Source of the DNA: Eutrophocola sp965662685
Lineage (GTDB): Bacteria > Pseudomonadota > Gammaproteobacteria > Pseudomonadales > Pseudohongiellaceae
Direction of reading: 5' to 3'
Length of the DNA: 64,000 bases
NCBI GenBank assembly: GCA_965662685.1
Contig: CBFIIQ010000008.1
Location: forward strand, 1 to 64,000
Under the pieces are notes generated by a model. The model searched no databases. It had not been told where the DNA came from and saw only the letters and a program-made list of their open reading frames with translations. Each line of letters opens with the position of its first letter. Within the stretch, counting starts at the first letter, position 1. Shown in pieces: positions 8,710 to 18,098 of this stretch. The position numbers and the translations under genes are program-made.

Positions 8710-9621
8710 CTAGGCCGAAAAAACAGGTCTCAGATAGGAAATTGGCGCATCATCTTCATCATCAAAAGTGACGATTTCCCAGCAATCTTCTGCGGTAATG
8801 AGTTTTCTCAGTAGCGCGTTATTCAGAGCATGGCCTGACTTGTATCCCTGAAACTCGCCAATCAGGGTTTTCCCGAGCAAATACAGGTCGCCAATTGAAT
8901 CGAGAATCTTGTGTTTTACAAACTCGTCTTCATAGCGCAAACCATCTTCATTGAGTACACGATAATCCCCAACCGCTATAGCATTATCCATGCTTGCCCC
9001 GAGGGCCAGATTACGGTTTCGTAATTCCTCGAACTCATGCATAAATCCGAATGTACGTGCCCTGCTGACCTCTTTCACAAATGAGGTACTGGAAAAGTCT
9101 ACTGATGCTGCCTTGGTAAATTTGCGATGAACCGGATGATCATACAAAAGAGTATAGCCAACCTTGAAACCATTAAAGGGCTTAAGACTGACTTTCTTGT
9201 CACCCTGTTCAACGGTGATTTCCTTGGTAATACGGAAATATTTCTTGGGAGCGTTCTGCTCTTCAATACCTGCAGACTGGATCAGGAATACGAAAGGACC
9301 GGCACTGCCATCCATGATTGGAACTTCGGAAGCGCTGACATCGACATAGGCATTGTCTATACCGAGGCCTGACATGGCAGACATGAGATGCTCGACGGTG
9401 GAAATCCGGACATCTCCTTTCATTAACGTAGATGACAAGGTGGTATCACCTACGTTTTCTGCCAGGGCTGGTATCTGAACCGCGGGGTCAAGGTCGACCC
9501 GGGTAAATACTATCCCGGTATCAACTGGTGCTGGCCTCAAAGTCAGGTAGACTTTCTGACCGGTATGTAAACCTACACCGGTCGCTTTTATTGCGTTCTT
9601 TAAAGTTCGTTGCCTAATCAA
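8710..9621 (-). CDS. lpxC: UDP-3-O-acyl-N-acetylglucosamine deacetylase LpxC
   Basis: 303 residues, normal length. It catalyses the committed step of lipid A synthesis. The zinc ligands are visible: H78 in STVEHLMSAM, and H237 and D241 in KHKILDSIGD; H264 in GYKSGHALNN completes the catalytic set. The start reads TTG (9621), giving MIRQRTLKNAI, which aligns with the usual family N-terminus MIKQRTLKN; GAGAG-like purines about 8 nt upstream could serve as the RBS. A TTG start may keep LpxC synthesis low. It is separated from ftsZ by a 392-bp spacer that probably carries its own promoter. Confidence 0.97.
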   Translation of the reverse strand: MIRQRTLKNAIKATGVGLHTGQKVYLTLRPAPVDTGIVFTRVDLDPAVQIPALAENVGDTTLSSTLMKGDVRISTVEHLMSAMSGLGIDNAYVDVSASEVPIMDGSAGPFVFLIQSAGIEEQNAPKKYFRITKEITVEQGDKKVSLKPFNGFKVGYTLLYDHPVHRKFTKAASVDFSSTSFVKEVSRARTFGFMHEFEELRNRNLALGASMDNAIAVGDYRVLNEDGLRYEDEFVKHKILDSIGDLYLLGKTLIGEFQGYKSGHALNNALLRKLITAEDCWEIVTFDDEDDAPISYLRPVFSA

Positions 9622-10013
9622 TGATCGCTCTCACTGTTACTCTGGTTGTTAATGACGTAAACCCCCAAAGTTATTTCACACGACAATTTTATTCACTTCA
9701 CTTCTACTTTCCTGCTCATCTGGCAAGTAAGATATCGGTATCACTTCTGGAGCAAAAACCTTTTTGCATCCGATACAGAAAAAAGTGCTGCAAATGCTGC
9801 TATTTTGCCACTAGTACTGCTTTTGCTGCTGCTTCTGATTATTACCTTGCAGGTATTATGGCAAGGTTGTCGGGAAAACGCGCATGTTATCAAAAACCCG
9901 CACTTTCACCAATAGCCGAAGCCCCCATGAATCTGGGGTTTGTAAAATAACTTCTTGCTTCCAGCCCAAACCAGCCAATACCCGAACCTGCATTTTTTGA
10001 ACGCTTTCTGCTT
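9622..10013. other. ftsZ-lpxC intergenic spacer
   Basis: 392 bp without a believable gene; the plus-strand frame across it has no family resemblance and low-complexity content. It contains a 7-bp inverted repeat (9844-9850 with 9861-9867, 10-nt loop) and a CCCC/GGGG hairpin near 9922-9937. Neither is followed by a T-run on the minus strand, so I do not call a terminator. The region likely includes the lpxC promoter, which I could not locate with confidence. Confidence 0.5.
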
Positions 10014-11201
10014 CTAGTCAGCCTGCTTGCGCAGAAAAGCCGGAATATCCAGAAAATCCATATCTGAATCAGCCCCTACCGCTTTTGGCATGGGTTGTCG
10101 TTCTTCCTGACGTCCTTCACTGGCACCCAGCGCTTTAACCGCTTCCTTCTTGCGCATTACGGCTGGCCTGTCCAGGTTGTGAAAATCTGCTGTCCTGGGA
10201 TTTTTGACCGTGTTGTCTACTACTTTAGTAGGCTTTTCAATCTGCATACCACCCAGACCTGTCGCCACAACAGTAACAATCAACTCATCCTTCAGCGAGG
10301 GATCAATAACAGTCCCAACCACAACAATTGCCTGCTCTGAAGCAAATTCTGAAATGGTATCGCCGACCTGGGAAAATTCACCCAGAGTCAAATCTACACC
10401 TGCGGTAATATTGATCAGAATGCCACGGGCACCCTGCAGGTTCACATCCTCAAGTAATGGGCTGCGAATGGCTGCTTCAGCTGCTTCAACCGCTCGGTTT
10501 TCACCCGTTGCATAGCCGGTTCCCATCATTGCCATACCCATTTCAGACATTACCGTACTGACATCGGCAAAATCCACGTTAATCATGCCCGGACGCATAA
10601 TAAGGTCTGCAATGCCTTTAACAGCACCGGAAAGCACATCATTGGCGGCACTAAAAGCATCAAGCAAGGTCGATCCTTTACCCAGCACATCCATGAGCTT
10701 TTCATTAGGTATGGTTATTAGAGAGTCAACATGCTCTGCAAGTTCCCTGATACCCTGTTCAGCGATCGCCATGCGTTTGCGACCTTCAAAAGGAAACGGC
10801 TTGGTAATGACTGCCACAGTCAGAATACCCATCTCACGGGCAATCTCGGCAACCACAGGAGCACCACCAGTACCGGTTCCTCCCCCCATGCCTGCGGTGA
10901 TGAAGACCATATCAGCACCGGAAATAATTTCCCGAATCCTGTCGCGGTCTTCCAGCGCTGCCTGACGGCCAATTTCAGGGTTGGCACCTGCGCCCAATCC
11001 CTTGGTAACCGTACCTCCCAACTGCAAGTTGAGCTTGGTCTCCATTTTATCCAACGCCTGGGCATCGGTATTGGCACAGATAAACTCAACACCATCAATG
11101 GTATTTTGAATCATGTGCTGGACGGCATTGCCACCGCCCCCGCCGACACCAATTACTTTGATTACTGCACTTTGAGCAACATTGTCGATGATTTCGAACA
11201 T
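10014..11201 (-). CDS. ftsZ: Cell division GTPase FtsZ
   Basis: 395 residues. The N-terminal glycine loop GVGGGGGNAVQHM and the tubulin signature GGGTGTGGAP define the GTP-binding domain, and a T7-loop-type segment VNVDFADV-like follows. A variable linker rich in charged residues leads to the C-terminal conserved peptide DIPAFLRKQAD, which binds FtsA and ZipA. FtsZ polymerises into the Z-ring at mid-cell. It follows ftsA by 65 bp in the canonical ftsQ-ftsA-ftsZ order. Confidence 0.98.
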   Translation of the reverse strand: MFEIIDNVAQSAVIKVIGVGGGGGNAVQHMIQNTIDGVEFICANTDAQALDKMETKLNLQLGGTVTKGLGAGANPEIGRQAALEDRDRIREIISGADMVFITAGMGGGTGTGGAPVVAEIAREMGILTVAVITKPFPFEGRKRMAIAEQGIRELAEHVDSLITIPNEKLMDVLGKGSTLLDAFSAANDVLSGAVKGIADLIMRPGMINVDFADVSTVMSEMGMAMMGTGYATGENRAVEAAEAAIRSPLLEDVNLQGARGILINITAGVDLTLGEFSQVGDTISEFASEQAIVVVGTVIDPSLKDELIVTVVATGLGGMQIEKPTKVVDNTVKNPRTADFHNLDRPAVMRKKEAVKALGASEGRQEERQPMPKAVGADSDMDFLDIPAFLRKQAD

Positions 11202-11266
11202 CTTTCTTACCCCCTTTTGGGTTCCACCTTGAAGTTAATAAAATTAATGATTGTTTGACTGATTAC

Positions 11267-12499
11267 TCAGTCCTCACTGCTAAATAAACTTTTTACCCGG
11301 TCAAAAAGCGTGATGCCCGGGTCTCTAACTACACTACCTTCTCTTTCCTGCGCCTGCTTCATGCCGTATAGAAGCAAACCCACGGCGGTTGAATAGGTTG
11401 GGTTTCTTACAATATCCACCAGACCATTCACCTCTACGGGCATGCCAATTCGTACCGGCATATGGAAAATTTCCTCAGCCAGCTCGGCGACACCTTCCAT
11501 CTTGCTGGTACCACCAGTGAAGACCATTCCTGCTGCCAGCATGTCTTCATATCCACTTTGTCTGATTTCAGACTGAATTAGATGAAATAGTTCGTCATAG
11601 CGGGGTTCAACAACATCGGCCAGAGCCTGGCGCGATAATTCTCTGGGAGGACGCTCACCAACACTGGGGACCTTGATCATGTCATCGTCACTGGCAAGTT
11701 GGGATAACGCGCAGGCATATTTGATTTTCAATTCTTCGGCGTGATCGGTAGGGGTTCGCAATGCCATCGCTATGTCATTAGTTACCTGATCTCCAGCTAT
11801 CGGAATAACACCGGTATGCCTGATAGCGCCTTCTGTAAAAATAGCAATATCAGTAGTACCACCACCGATATCTACAATGCATACACCAAGTTCCTTTTCA
11901 TCTTCAGTTAATACCGAGTAACTGGAGGCCAACTGTTCGAGAATGATTTCATCCGTCTCGAGACCGCAACGCTTGATGCACTTTTCAATATTCTGGGCGG
12001 CATTGGTGGCACAAGTTACAAGATGAACTTTGGCTTCAAGTCTTACCCCTGACATTCCCAAAGGTTCTTTAACCCCTTCCTGGGAATCGATAACGTATTC
12101 CTGGGGTAATATATGAAGCACCTTTTGATCAGCGGGTATGGCTACTGCCTGGGCTGCATCAATAACCCGCTCTATGTCAGCGGCATATACCTCTTTATCG
12201 CGAATCGCGACGATGCCATGGGAATTCATGCTACGCACATGGCTGCCGGCAATACCTGCATACACTGAATGAATCTGACAACCTGCCATCAGCTCCGCTT
12301 CTTCCACCGCGCGCTGGATAGATTGAACAGTTGATTCAATATTCACCACGGTGCCTTTCTTCAAACCACGGGATTTATGCCTGCCGATACCGACTATATT
12401 GAGTCCGCCTTCTTCGTTGATCTCGCCGACAATGGCCACAACTTTGGATGTACCTATATCCAGGCCAACTATCATGTTCCCACCACTCAAGTTACTCAT
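11267..12499 (-). CDS. ftsA: Cell division protein FtsA
   Basis: About 410 residues from ATG 12499 (MSNLSGGNMIVGLDIGTSK). I prefer this start because AAAAAGGAG lies 9 nt upstream. A further ATG at 12541 overlaps the ftsQ stop as ATGA and would add 14 residues; it could provide translational coupling. The actin-like ATPase blocks GLDIGTSKVVAIVG and VDIGGGTTDIAIF, with VFTGGTSKMEGVAELA, are present, and the C-terminus DRVKSLFSSED resembles the membrane-targeting amphipathic helix. FtsA tethers FtsZ filaments to the inner membrane. Confidence 0.96.
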   Translation of the reverse strand: MSNLSGGNMIVGLDIGTSKVVAIVGEINEEGGLNIVGIGRHKSRGLKKGTVVNIESTVQSIQRAVEEAELMAGCQIHSVYAGIAGSHVRSMNSHGIVAIRDKEVYAADIERVIDAAQAVAIPADQKVLHILPQEYVIDSQEGVKEPLGMSGVRLEAKVHLVTCATNAAQNIEKCIKRCGLETDEIILEQLASSYSVLTEDEKELGVCIVDIGGGTTDIAIFTEGAIRHTGVIPIAGDQVTNDIAMALRTPTDHAEELKIKYACALSQLASDDDMIKVPSVGERPPRELSRQALADVVEPRYDELFHLIQSEIRQSGYEDMLAAGMVFTGGTSKMEGVAELAEEIFHMPVRIGMPVEVNGLVDIVRNPTYSTAVGLLLYGMKQAQEREGSVVRDPGITLFDRVKSLFSSED

Positions 12500-12537
12500 T
12501 GGAAGCAACTCCTTTTTATTCATTTGTTGAAATCTGG

Positions 12538-13353
12538 TCATAGGGAGACCACCTCTGACATATTATTTTCTTTGGTTTTCACTGCGATACCGCTGGTGTA
12601 ACGTAAATCGATTGATTCAATTTCATCCATTTGCTCTATCAATGAGTCTTTCGCAAAATCCACAAGCCTTCTCATTTTTTCCATCAACTGCGACTTGCCA
12701 ATATTGATGTGCACCCCATTGGCAAGAGTCAGTTTCCAGGCATCCCGTTCATTGAGATCAAGTTCTGCAATTTTTAGTCCGCGCTGGTAAAGCAACTGAC
12801 TGAACAATTGATATTGCTCCATCACTTTTCTTTCAGTCCCCGGCGGGCCCGAGAGTATTGCCAGGCTTTCAAGCCCGATGATGTTGTTCGGCGCAATGAT
12901 TGCACCATCCTGATTTAACAGGCGTTTTTCCCCCCAGCGGGCAATTGCTTTTTCCTCGATAACACTCAACACCATTGTGTCTGGCCATTCACGGCGGATG
13001 GTTACCGAACGCATCCATGGCATGGTTTCAAGTACTTGCTTGATTTCCTGCATATCCACCAGCAACAGACTTTCACTTATAAAACTATTCACGGCAGCCA
13101 GCACTTCCTGCTCCGAAATATAGTTAACCTTGCCTTCAATAAGGACCTGTTCCACACGTTGATTGCTAACCGTTTCCACTACTTTGGGCGTGCTCATCAC
13201 GCCATAACCAAGAGCACCGACAATCGCCAGCGAAAACATGATCTTCCACATCAGAGCACTGTTGAACTGTCGACGTGGCGTGGTGTTTTTGACTTTTACA
13301 CTGGCACCGCTTCTGCTGCTGTTACGTTTTTTACCCGGCATAAGAATTTCCAT
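12538..13353 (-). CDS. ftsQ: Cell division protein FtsQ
   Basis: 271 residues: a basic cytoplasmic N-terminus, one TM helix (about 36-55), a POTRA domain beginning near VEQVLIEGKVNYISEQEV, and the FtsQ beta domain with MPWMRSVTIRREWPDTMVLSVIEEKAIARWGE, a strong family signature (shown here in parts: PWMRSV and REWPD). FtsQ links early and late divisome proteins through FtsL and FtsB in the periplasm. It starts 2 nt after the ddlB stop, and its own stop overlaps the distal ATG of ftsA. Confidence 0.96.
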   Translation of the reverse strand: MEILMPGKKRNSSRSGASVKVKNTTPRRQFNSALMWKIMFSLAIVGALGYGVMSTPKVVETVSNQRVEQVLIEGKVNYISEQEVLAAVNSFISESLLLVDMQEIKQVLETMPWMRSVTIRREWPDTMVLSVIEEKAIARWGEKRLLNQDGAIIAPNNIIGLESLAILSGPPGTERKVMEQYQLFSQLLYQRGLKIAELDLNERDAWKLTLANGVHINIGKSQLMEKMRRLVDFAKDSLIEQMDEIESIDLRYTSGIAVKTKENNMSEVVSL

Positions 13354-13355
13354 GT

Positions 13356-14303
13356 TTAACCCCCGTCCCGGTTGGCAGTACTGGTGGAAAGAATTTCCAG
13401 CACCAGTTGATCAAAATCTATTCCTGCCTGTTTCGCAGCCATTGGCACTAGACTGTGATCCGTCATTCCGGGTACGGTATTAACTTCCAGCAACCAGAAA
13501 GTACCAGCACTGTCACGCATCACATCCACTCGACCCCATCCTTCGCAACCCACCGCCTGATAGGCCTGCATTGCCATGGCGGCGAGATTTTTTTCATCTT
13601 CACTTTCCAGATCGCAAGGACAAAAGTACTGTGTCTCATCAGAAAAATACTTGGCCTGATAATCATAAAATTCACTACTTGCCGTCATACCTACTGCAGG
13701 CAAGACCCTGTCCCCAAGAATGGCAACGGTATACTCAGGTCCATCGATAAACTTTTCTGCAATAACTTCCTTGTCATACTGTCTTGCATGGACAAATGCC
13801 TGTTGCAGTTCTGTTGCATCATTAGCCCTGGAAATACCAATACTGGAACCTTCCTTTACCGGCTTAACAAACACCTGGCCCAGTTCAGCAATCACCCTGT
13901 CCCAGTCTGTTGCTTCATCAAGTATGGTAAATGGTGGCGTATTCAGACCATGACTTTGCCAGATGTGTTTGCAACGCACTTTATCCATAGCAAGAGCGGA
14001 CGCCATCACACCGCTACCGGTATAAGGAATATTCATTAACTCCAGGGCGCCCTGCATTTTTCCATCTTCACCTTTACGGCCATGTAATATGATAAAAACC
14101 CGGTCAAAACCGCTTTCAGATAAACTTGCCAGCACCTTGCCATCAGTAAAGTCGACACCAGTCGCATCTACTTTGCTTTTAAGCAGTGAGCCAAGCACGG
14201 CACTGCCACTCAGCAGAGAGATCTCCCGTTCCGCCGAGTCACCTCCCATCAGGACAGCCACCTTGCCGAAAGTCTCGGGATCATGTCGACTTATGCTATT
14301 CAT
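13356..14303 (-). CDS. ddlB: D-alanine--D-alanine ligase
   Basis: About 315 residues from ATG 14303 (MNSISRHDPE), which overlaps the last 8 nt of murC; another in-frame ATG lies four codons upstream. It is an ATP-grasp enzyme: VAVLMGGDSAEREISLLSG at the N-terminus, LHGRKGEDGKMQG, KPVKEGSSIGIS and the C-terminal LLEVNTVPGMTDHSLVPMAA metal-binding block. It makes the D-Ala-D-Ala dipeptide used by MurF. Position between murC and ftsQ is the standard dcw location. Confidence 0.97.
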   Translation of the reverse strand: MNSISRHDPETFGKVAVLMGGDSAEREISLLSGSAVLGSLLKSKVDATGVDFTDGKVLASLSESGFDRVFIILHGRKGEDGKMQGALELMNIPYTGSGVMASALAMDKVRCKHIWQSHGLNTPPFTILDEATDWDRVIAELGQVFVKPVKEGSSIGISRANDATELQQAFVHARQYDKEVIAEKFIDGPEYTVAILGDRVLPAVGMTASSEFYDYQAKYFSDETQYFCPCDLESEDEKNLAAMAMQAYQAVGCEGWGRVDVMRDSAGTFWLLEVNTVPGMTDHSLVPMAAKQAGIDFDQLVLEILSTSTANRDGG

Positions 14304-15738
14304 ATCCCAAGCCATCCCTGGACAACTCCCGTGCCAAAATACCGATACTGCCAGCGCCCTGGGTCAATAAAATGTCATCTTTGAGCAGCACGTCTTTAAG
14401 TACATTTCTGATATCTGTCTGATCCTTCACATATACCGGGTCAATTTGTCCTCGCTGTCTGATGCTGCGGCACAAGCTTCTGCTATCTGCGCCTCGAATA
14501 GGCGTCTCACCAGCGGCATAGACTTCAAGTAGCAGTAGCAGATCCACTTCCGACAGTACATCAACAAAAGCATCATAAAGATCGTGAGTTCGACTATATC
14601 GATGAGGCTGGTAGATCATTACCAGCCTTTTCTCCGGCCAACCGGTTCGAATAGCTTTAATATTCGCTGCTACTTCTGTGGGATGATGACCATAGTCATC
14701 CACCAGCATTACTTCACCATTTTCAATAAGCAGTGGTTCCTTGATATCAAAGCGCCGGCCAACGCCGCGAAATCCTTCAAGTCCCAACACAATATCTGCA
14801 TTCGACATTCCCTCATCCGTTGCTACCGCAATAGCCGCAGTAGCGTTCAGGACGTTATGAATGCCTGGCATATTCAGAGTGAGGTCGAGCTGTTCATGGT
14901 TATCAGGGCGAGTAAGTTTAAAGCGGCTTACATTACCGATCTGTTCCACATCATGAATATGAAAATCAGCAAGATCAGACTGGCCATAGGTGATCACCGG
15001 TCTAGATATTTTTGGCAAGAGCTCCTGGATAACCGGATCATCAATACACAAGACGGCAAGTCCATAAAAAGGCAGGTTATGCAAAAAGTCGACAAAGGTT
15101 TGCTTGAGTTTTTCGAAGTCACCGTCATAAGTGACCATATGGTCTTCATCAATATTGGTAACAATGGCAACCATGGGTTGTAAATGCAGGAATGAAGCAT
15201 CGCTTTCATCTGCCTCGGCTACCATAATGTGGCTGGCTCCAAGCTTGGCATTGGTCCCGGCACCATTGAGTATGCCGCCAATAATATAGGTCGGATCCAT
15301 ATCACCCTGGGCCAGCAATGTGGCTACCAGACTGGTGGTTGTGGTTTTACCGTGCGTGCCAGCAATAACAATCGCATGCCTATAACGCATAAGCTCTGCA
15401 AGCATTTCAGCGCGCCTGATGATGGGAATTCTGAGCTCAACAGCTTCAAGTATTTCTTCATTACTCTGATCAATTGCGCTGGACACAACAACGACACTTG
15501 CCCCCTGGATATTGGCAGCTTCGTGCCCGATAAAAACAATGGCGCCAAATGATTCGAGGCGTTCGGTGACCGCTGAAGGGGCGATGTCCGAACCACTAAT
15601 TTCATAACCCTGATTTAACAAAACCTCGGCAATACCACTCATACCCGCACCACCAATACCGACAAAATGAATTCTGCGGATACGGCGCATTTCCGGTATA
15701 TCACTTCTGCGCATGACGTGATGACCTGCTTCAGACAT
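14296..15738 (-). CDS. murC: UDP-N-acetylmuramate--L-alanine ligase MurC
   Basis: About 480 residues from ATG 15738 (MSEAGHHVMRR), which overlaps the murG stop by 8 nt; upstream in-frame ATGs exist but lie inside murG. Motifs: HFVGIGGAGMSGIAEVLL (nucleotide-sugar binding), the ATP P-loop AGTHGKTTTTSLVA, and DDYGHHPTEVAA. MurC adds L-Ala to UDP-MurNAc, the first stem-peptide residue, in the cytoplasm. It is tightly coupled to murG upstream and ddlB downstream by 8-nt overlaps. Confidence 0.97.
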   Translation of the reverse strand: MSEAGHHVMRRSDIPEMRRIRRIHFVGIGGAGMSGIAEVLLNQGYEISGSDIAPSAVTERLESFGAIVFIGHEAANIQGASVVVVSSAIDQSNEEILEAVELRIPIIRRAEMLAELMRYRHAIVIAGTHGKTTTTSLVATLLAQGDMDPTYIIGGILNGAGTNAKLGASHIMVAEADESDASFLHLQPMVAIVTNIDEDHMVTYDGDFEKLKQTFVDFLHNLPFYGLAVLCIDDPVIQELLPKISRPVITYGQSDLADFHIHDVEQIGNVSRFKLTRPDNHEQLDLTLNMPGIHNVLNATAAIAVATDEGMSNADIVLGLEGFRGVGRRFDIKEPLLIENGEVMLVDDYGHHPTEVAANIKAIRTGWPEKRLVMIYQPHRYSRTHDLYDAFVDVLSEVDLLLLLEVYAAGETPIRGADSRSLCRSIRQRGQIDPVYVKDQTDIRNVLKDVLLKDDILLTQGAGSIGILARELSRDGLGYE

Positions 15739-16903
15739 AAGAAGCCTCCATACACAATGACGCGGCTTTTTCAGTGGCATCAGGCTTGCCGGCTGCCAAT
15801 GCCTTGCTGGATGCCTGCTGGAGAAACTCACTATTCATGGAAAACTTCTGCACCAGGGCAAGCAGGGTTTGTGCATTCAGATCTCTCTGCTGTATCACTT
15901 CTGCAGCTCCAGCAAGCGCCAAAAATCTGGCATTTTCAGTCTGGTGATCATCCACAGCAAATGGATAGGGAATAAGAATGGAAGCCAGTCCAACTGCCGC
16001 AATTTCTGACACTGTCATGGCACCAGCGCGAGCAATAATAATATCGGCCCAGGAATACGCACTTGCCATATTTTCAATAAATGGCTGAACCTGAATCGTG
16101 TTACTAATATCCACTTTACTCTCACGGTAAAACGCCAGAGTTTGTTCAAGGTTTTTGCTGCCACATTGATGCAGAATTTCCGGCTTCTGCTGTTCCGGTA
16201 ATAGTGCCAGCATGGCCGGAATGGTTTTGTTAATGGCAACAGCCCCAAGACTTCCACCAATAATAAGGATGCGTAACTTCTTTACGCCAGGTACTTCGGA
16301 AATATGCGCTGCACTTGTATTGCGTTTTTGCACACCAATCTCTGAAATTTCCTTACGCACCGGGTTACCTACCACAATCGTATTGTCTGGCTTGATAAGT
16401 GATTTCAGTAATCGGTTATGGGTAATTTCCTGTTTTCTCTCAAACGCTCCAGGGAATGCTTCCAACACGGTCGACGCCAAAGGAAACAACATTTGATTGG
16501 TAAAACCAGCAATCGCATTTTGTTCATGAATCAGCAGTTTTTTCCCCAGTAACCAGGCTGCAAGACCACCTGGTCCGGTAACAAAGCCGCCCATGCCCAG
16601 AACACAACCAGGTTTGATCTGGATAAGTTTGCGCATGGATTGCAGAACCGCTACAAGAATAACCAGAGGTGACAGAATTTTTTTCAACAAGCTTGTTCCC
16701 CTGAGTCCCGTAATAGAAATAAAGTGCAGGGGAATATCTGTTTCAGAAATCACCGTTGCTTCAAGCCCTTTACGCGTACCCAGCCATTCAACCTGGATAC
16801 CTCTGGACAACAGATATTCAGCAATACTCAGCGCAGGGAACACATGTCCACCCGTGCCCCCGGCCATAATGAGTATTTTTCTGTTATTGGTATCCATGCT
16901 CAT
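15731..16903 (-). CDS. murG: UDP-GlcNAc transferase MurG (lipid II synthase)
   Basis: 390 residues. GT-B fold with the N-terminal G-loop MAGGTGGHVFPAL, HEQNAIAG in the first domain, and IIGGSLGA, ARAGAMTVSEIAAVGL and PFAVDDHQTENA in the C-terminal UDP-GlcNAc-binding domain. It adds GlcNAc to lipid I on the inner face of the membrane. It starts 11 nt after ftsW. Length is somewhat above the usual 355-360 owing to an insertion near residues 165-190. Confidence 0.97.
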   Translation of the reverse strand: MSMDTNNRKILIMAGGTGGHVFPALSIAEYLLSRGIQVEWLGTRKGLEATVISETDIPLHFISITGLRGTSLLKKILSPLVILVAVLQSMRKLIQIKPGCVLGMGGFVTGPGGLAAWLLGKKLLIHEQNAIAGFTNQMLFPLASTVLEAFPGAFERKQEITHNRLLKSLIKPDNTIVVGNPVRKEISEIGVQKRNTSAAHISEVPGVKKLRILIIGGSLGAVAINKTIPAMLALLPEQQKPEILHQCGSKNLEQTLAFYRESKVDISNTIQVQPFIENMASAYSWADIIIARAGAMTVSEIAAVGLASILIPYPFAVDDHQTENARFLALAGAAEVIQQRDLNAQTLLALVQKFSMNSEFLQQASSKALAAGKPDATEKAASLCMEASYV

Positions 16904-16914
16904 TTCTATTCTGC

Positions 16915-18096
16915 TCAGACGCGAACGCTGGCTTTCCTGCCTCCTGTCTGATGATTCTCAATATCAATTCTGAGTAATATCGCCACCATTGCCATGCAGG
17001 TAAGAAGACTCGAACCGCCATAACTGATAAATGGCAGAGTCAACCCCTTGTTAGGCAGCAAACCCACATTTACACAAACATTAATAGCCACCTGGGCAAC
17101 AAAAATAAAAGCAAAGCCATACGCGGCGTAGGCTGCAAAAAAGTTTCCATTAGTCTCATTTTTTCTGGCGATAATCAGGGCTCTGGAAATAAACGCAGTA
17201 AAAAGAAGCAACAAGGCCAGGACGCTTATTACGCCAAGTTCTTCAGCGATAATCGCAATGATGAAATCTGTGTGACCGTCAGGCAGGAAATACATTTTCT
17301 GAATACTGTTGCCCAAACCCATCCCCAGCCATTCACCACGACCAAAACCAATCAGGGCCTGCGCCAGCTGATAACCGGAATCAAAGACAATGTCTTCATG
17401 GAAGGGATCTTTCAGGGCCTGCAAATACGACGTTACTCTGCGCATGCGGTAAGCAGAAGTAAAAATCATTGCAGAGCCGGCGCCGAGCAACAAAATGGCT
17501 GACAAAAGGAAATGCCAGAAACGGGCACCTGCAAGAAACAGCATAGCCATCACGGCAATCATGATGACCACTACTGCCCCAAAATCGGGTTCCAGTAATA
17601 GCAGTAAAACAGGCAAGGACATAAGCGCGAAAGGAAGCAGGAATCCCTTCAGGCTATTACAGATAAGGCCGTGTTGCCTGCTCAGCAAACCGGCCATAAA
17701 AAATACAATCAGAATTTTTGAGGGTTCAGAAACCTGCAAGGTCATGAAACCAATATTGATCCAGCGTGTGCCACCACCTGCTGTGTAGCCCACACCTGGA
17801 ACAAGAACCAGTGACAACAACAGCAAGGTGATTATGAAAAGGCCATAACTGCCCTTTTGCCACCACAACAGGGGAATCTGGAAGGTAATTATTGCCCCTA
17901 CCAGACCAAGCAAAATAAAAATTAATTGGCGCTTGAAATAATAAAACGGATCCCGGTGCAGGCTTTCACCAATTTCTACCGATGCCGAGGTCATCATGAT
18001 GAGGCCAACGAAGACCAACAACATGGCCAGAATAATAAGCCAGCTATCACCGTAATACGGGCGGGCTTGATACTGTTGATGAGTTACCGCTTGCAT
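16915..18096 (-). CDS. ftsW: Lipid II polymerase / divisome SEDS protein FtsW
   Basis: 393 residues with about ten TM helices. SEDS family blocks visible are FYYFKRQLIF, GGGTRWINIGFMTLQVSEPSK, ALIGFGRGEWLGMGLGNS, FLPDGHTDFI and, near the C-terminus, LPFISYGGSSL. FtsW polymerises glycan strands with its cognate class B PBP FtsI, encoded in the same cluster. It starts 2 nt after murD and is followed closely by murG. Confidence 0.97.
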   Translation of the reverse strand: MQAVTHQQYQARPYYGDSWLIILAMLLVFVGLIMMTSASVEIGESLHRDPFYYFKRQLIFILLGLVGAIITFQIPLLWWQKGSYGLFIITLLLLSLVLVPGVGYTAGGGTRWINIGFMTLQVSEPSKILIVFFMAGLLSRQHGLICNSLKGFLLPFALMSLPVLLLLLEPDFGAVVVIMIAVMAMLFLAGARFWHFLLSAILLLGAGSAMIFTSAYRMRRVTSYLQALKDPFHEDIVFDSGYQLAQALIGFGRGEWLGMGLGNSIQKMYFLPDGHTDFIIAIIAEELGVISVLALLLLFTAFISRALIIARKNETNGNFFAAYAAYGFAFIFVAQVAINVCVNVGLLPNKGLTLPFISYGGSSLLTCMAMVAILLRIDIENHQTGGRKASVRV

Positions 18097-18098
18097 GT

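Noticed and set aside
9621..9950. Plus-strand 109-codon frame between lpxC and ftsZ
   Set aside because: Low-complexity translation, no RBS or family resemblance; lies in a promoter-type spacer.
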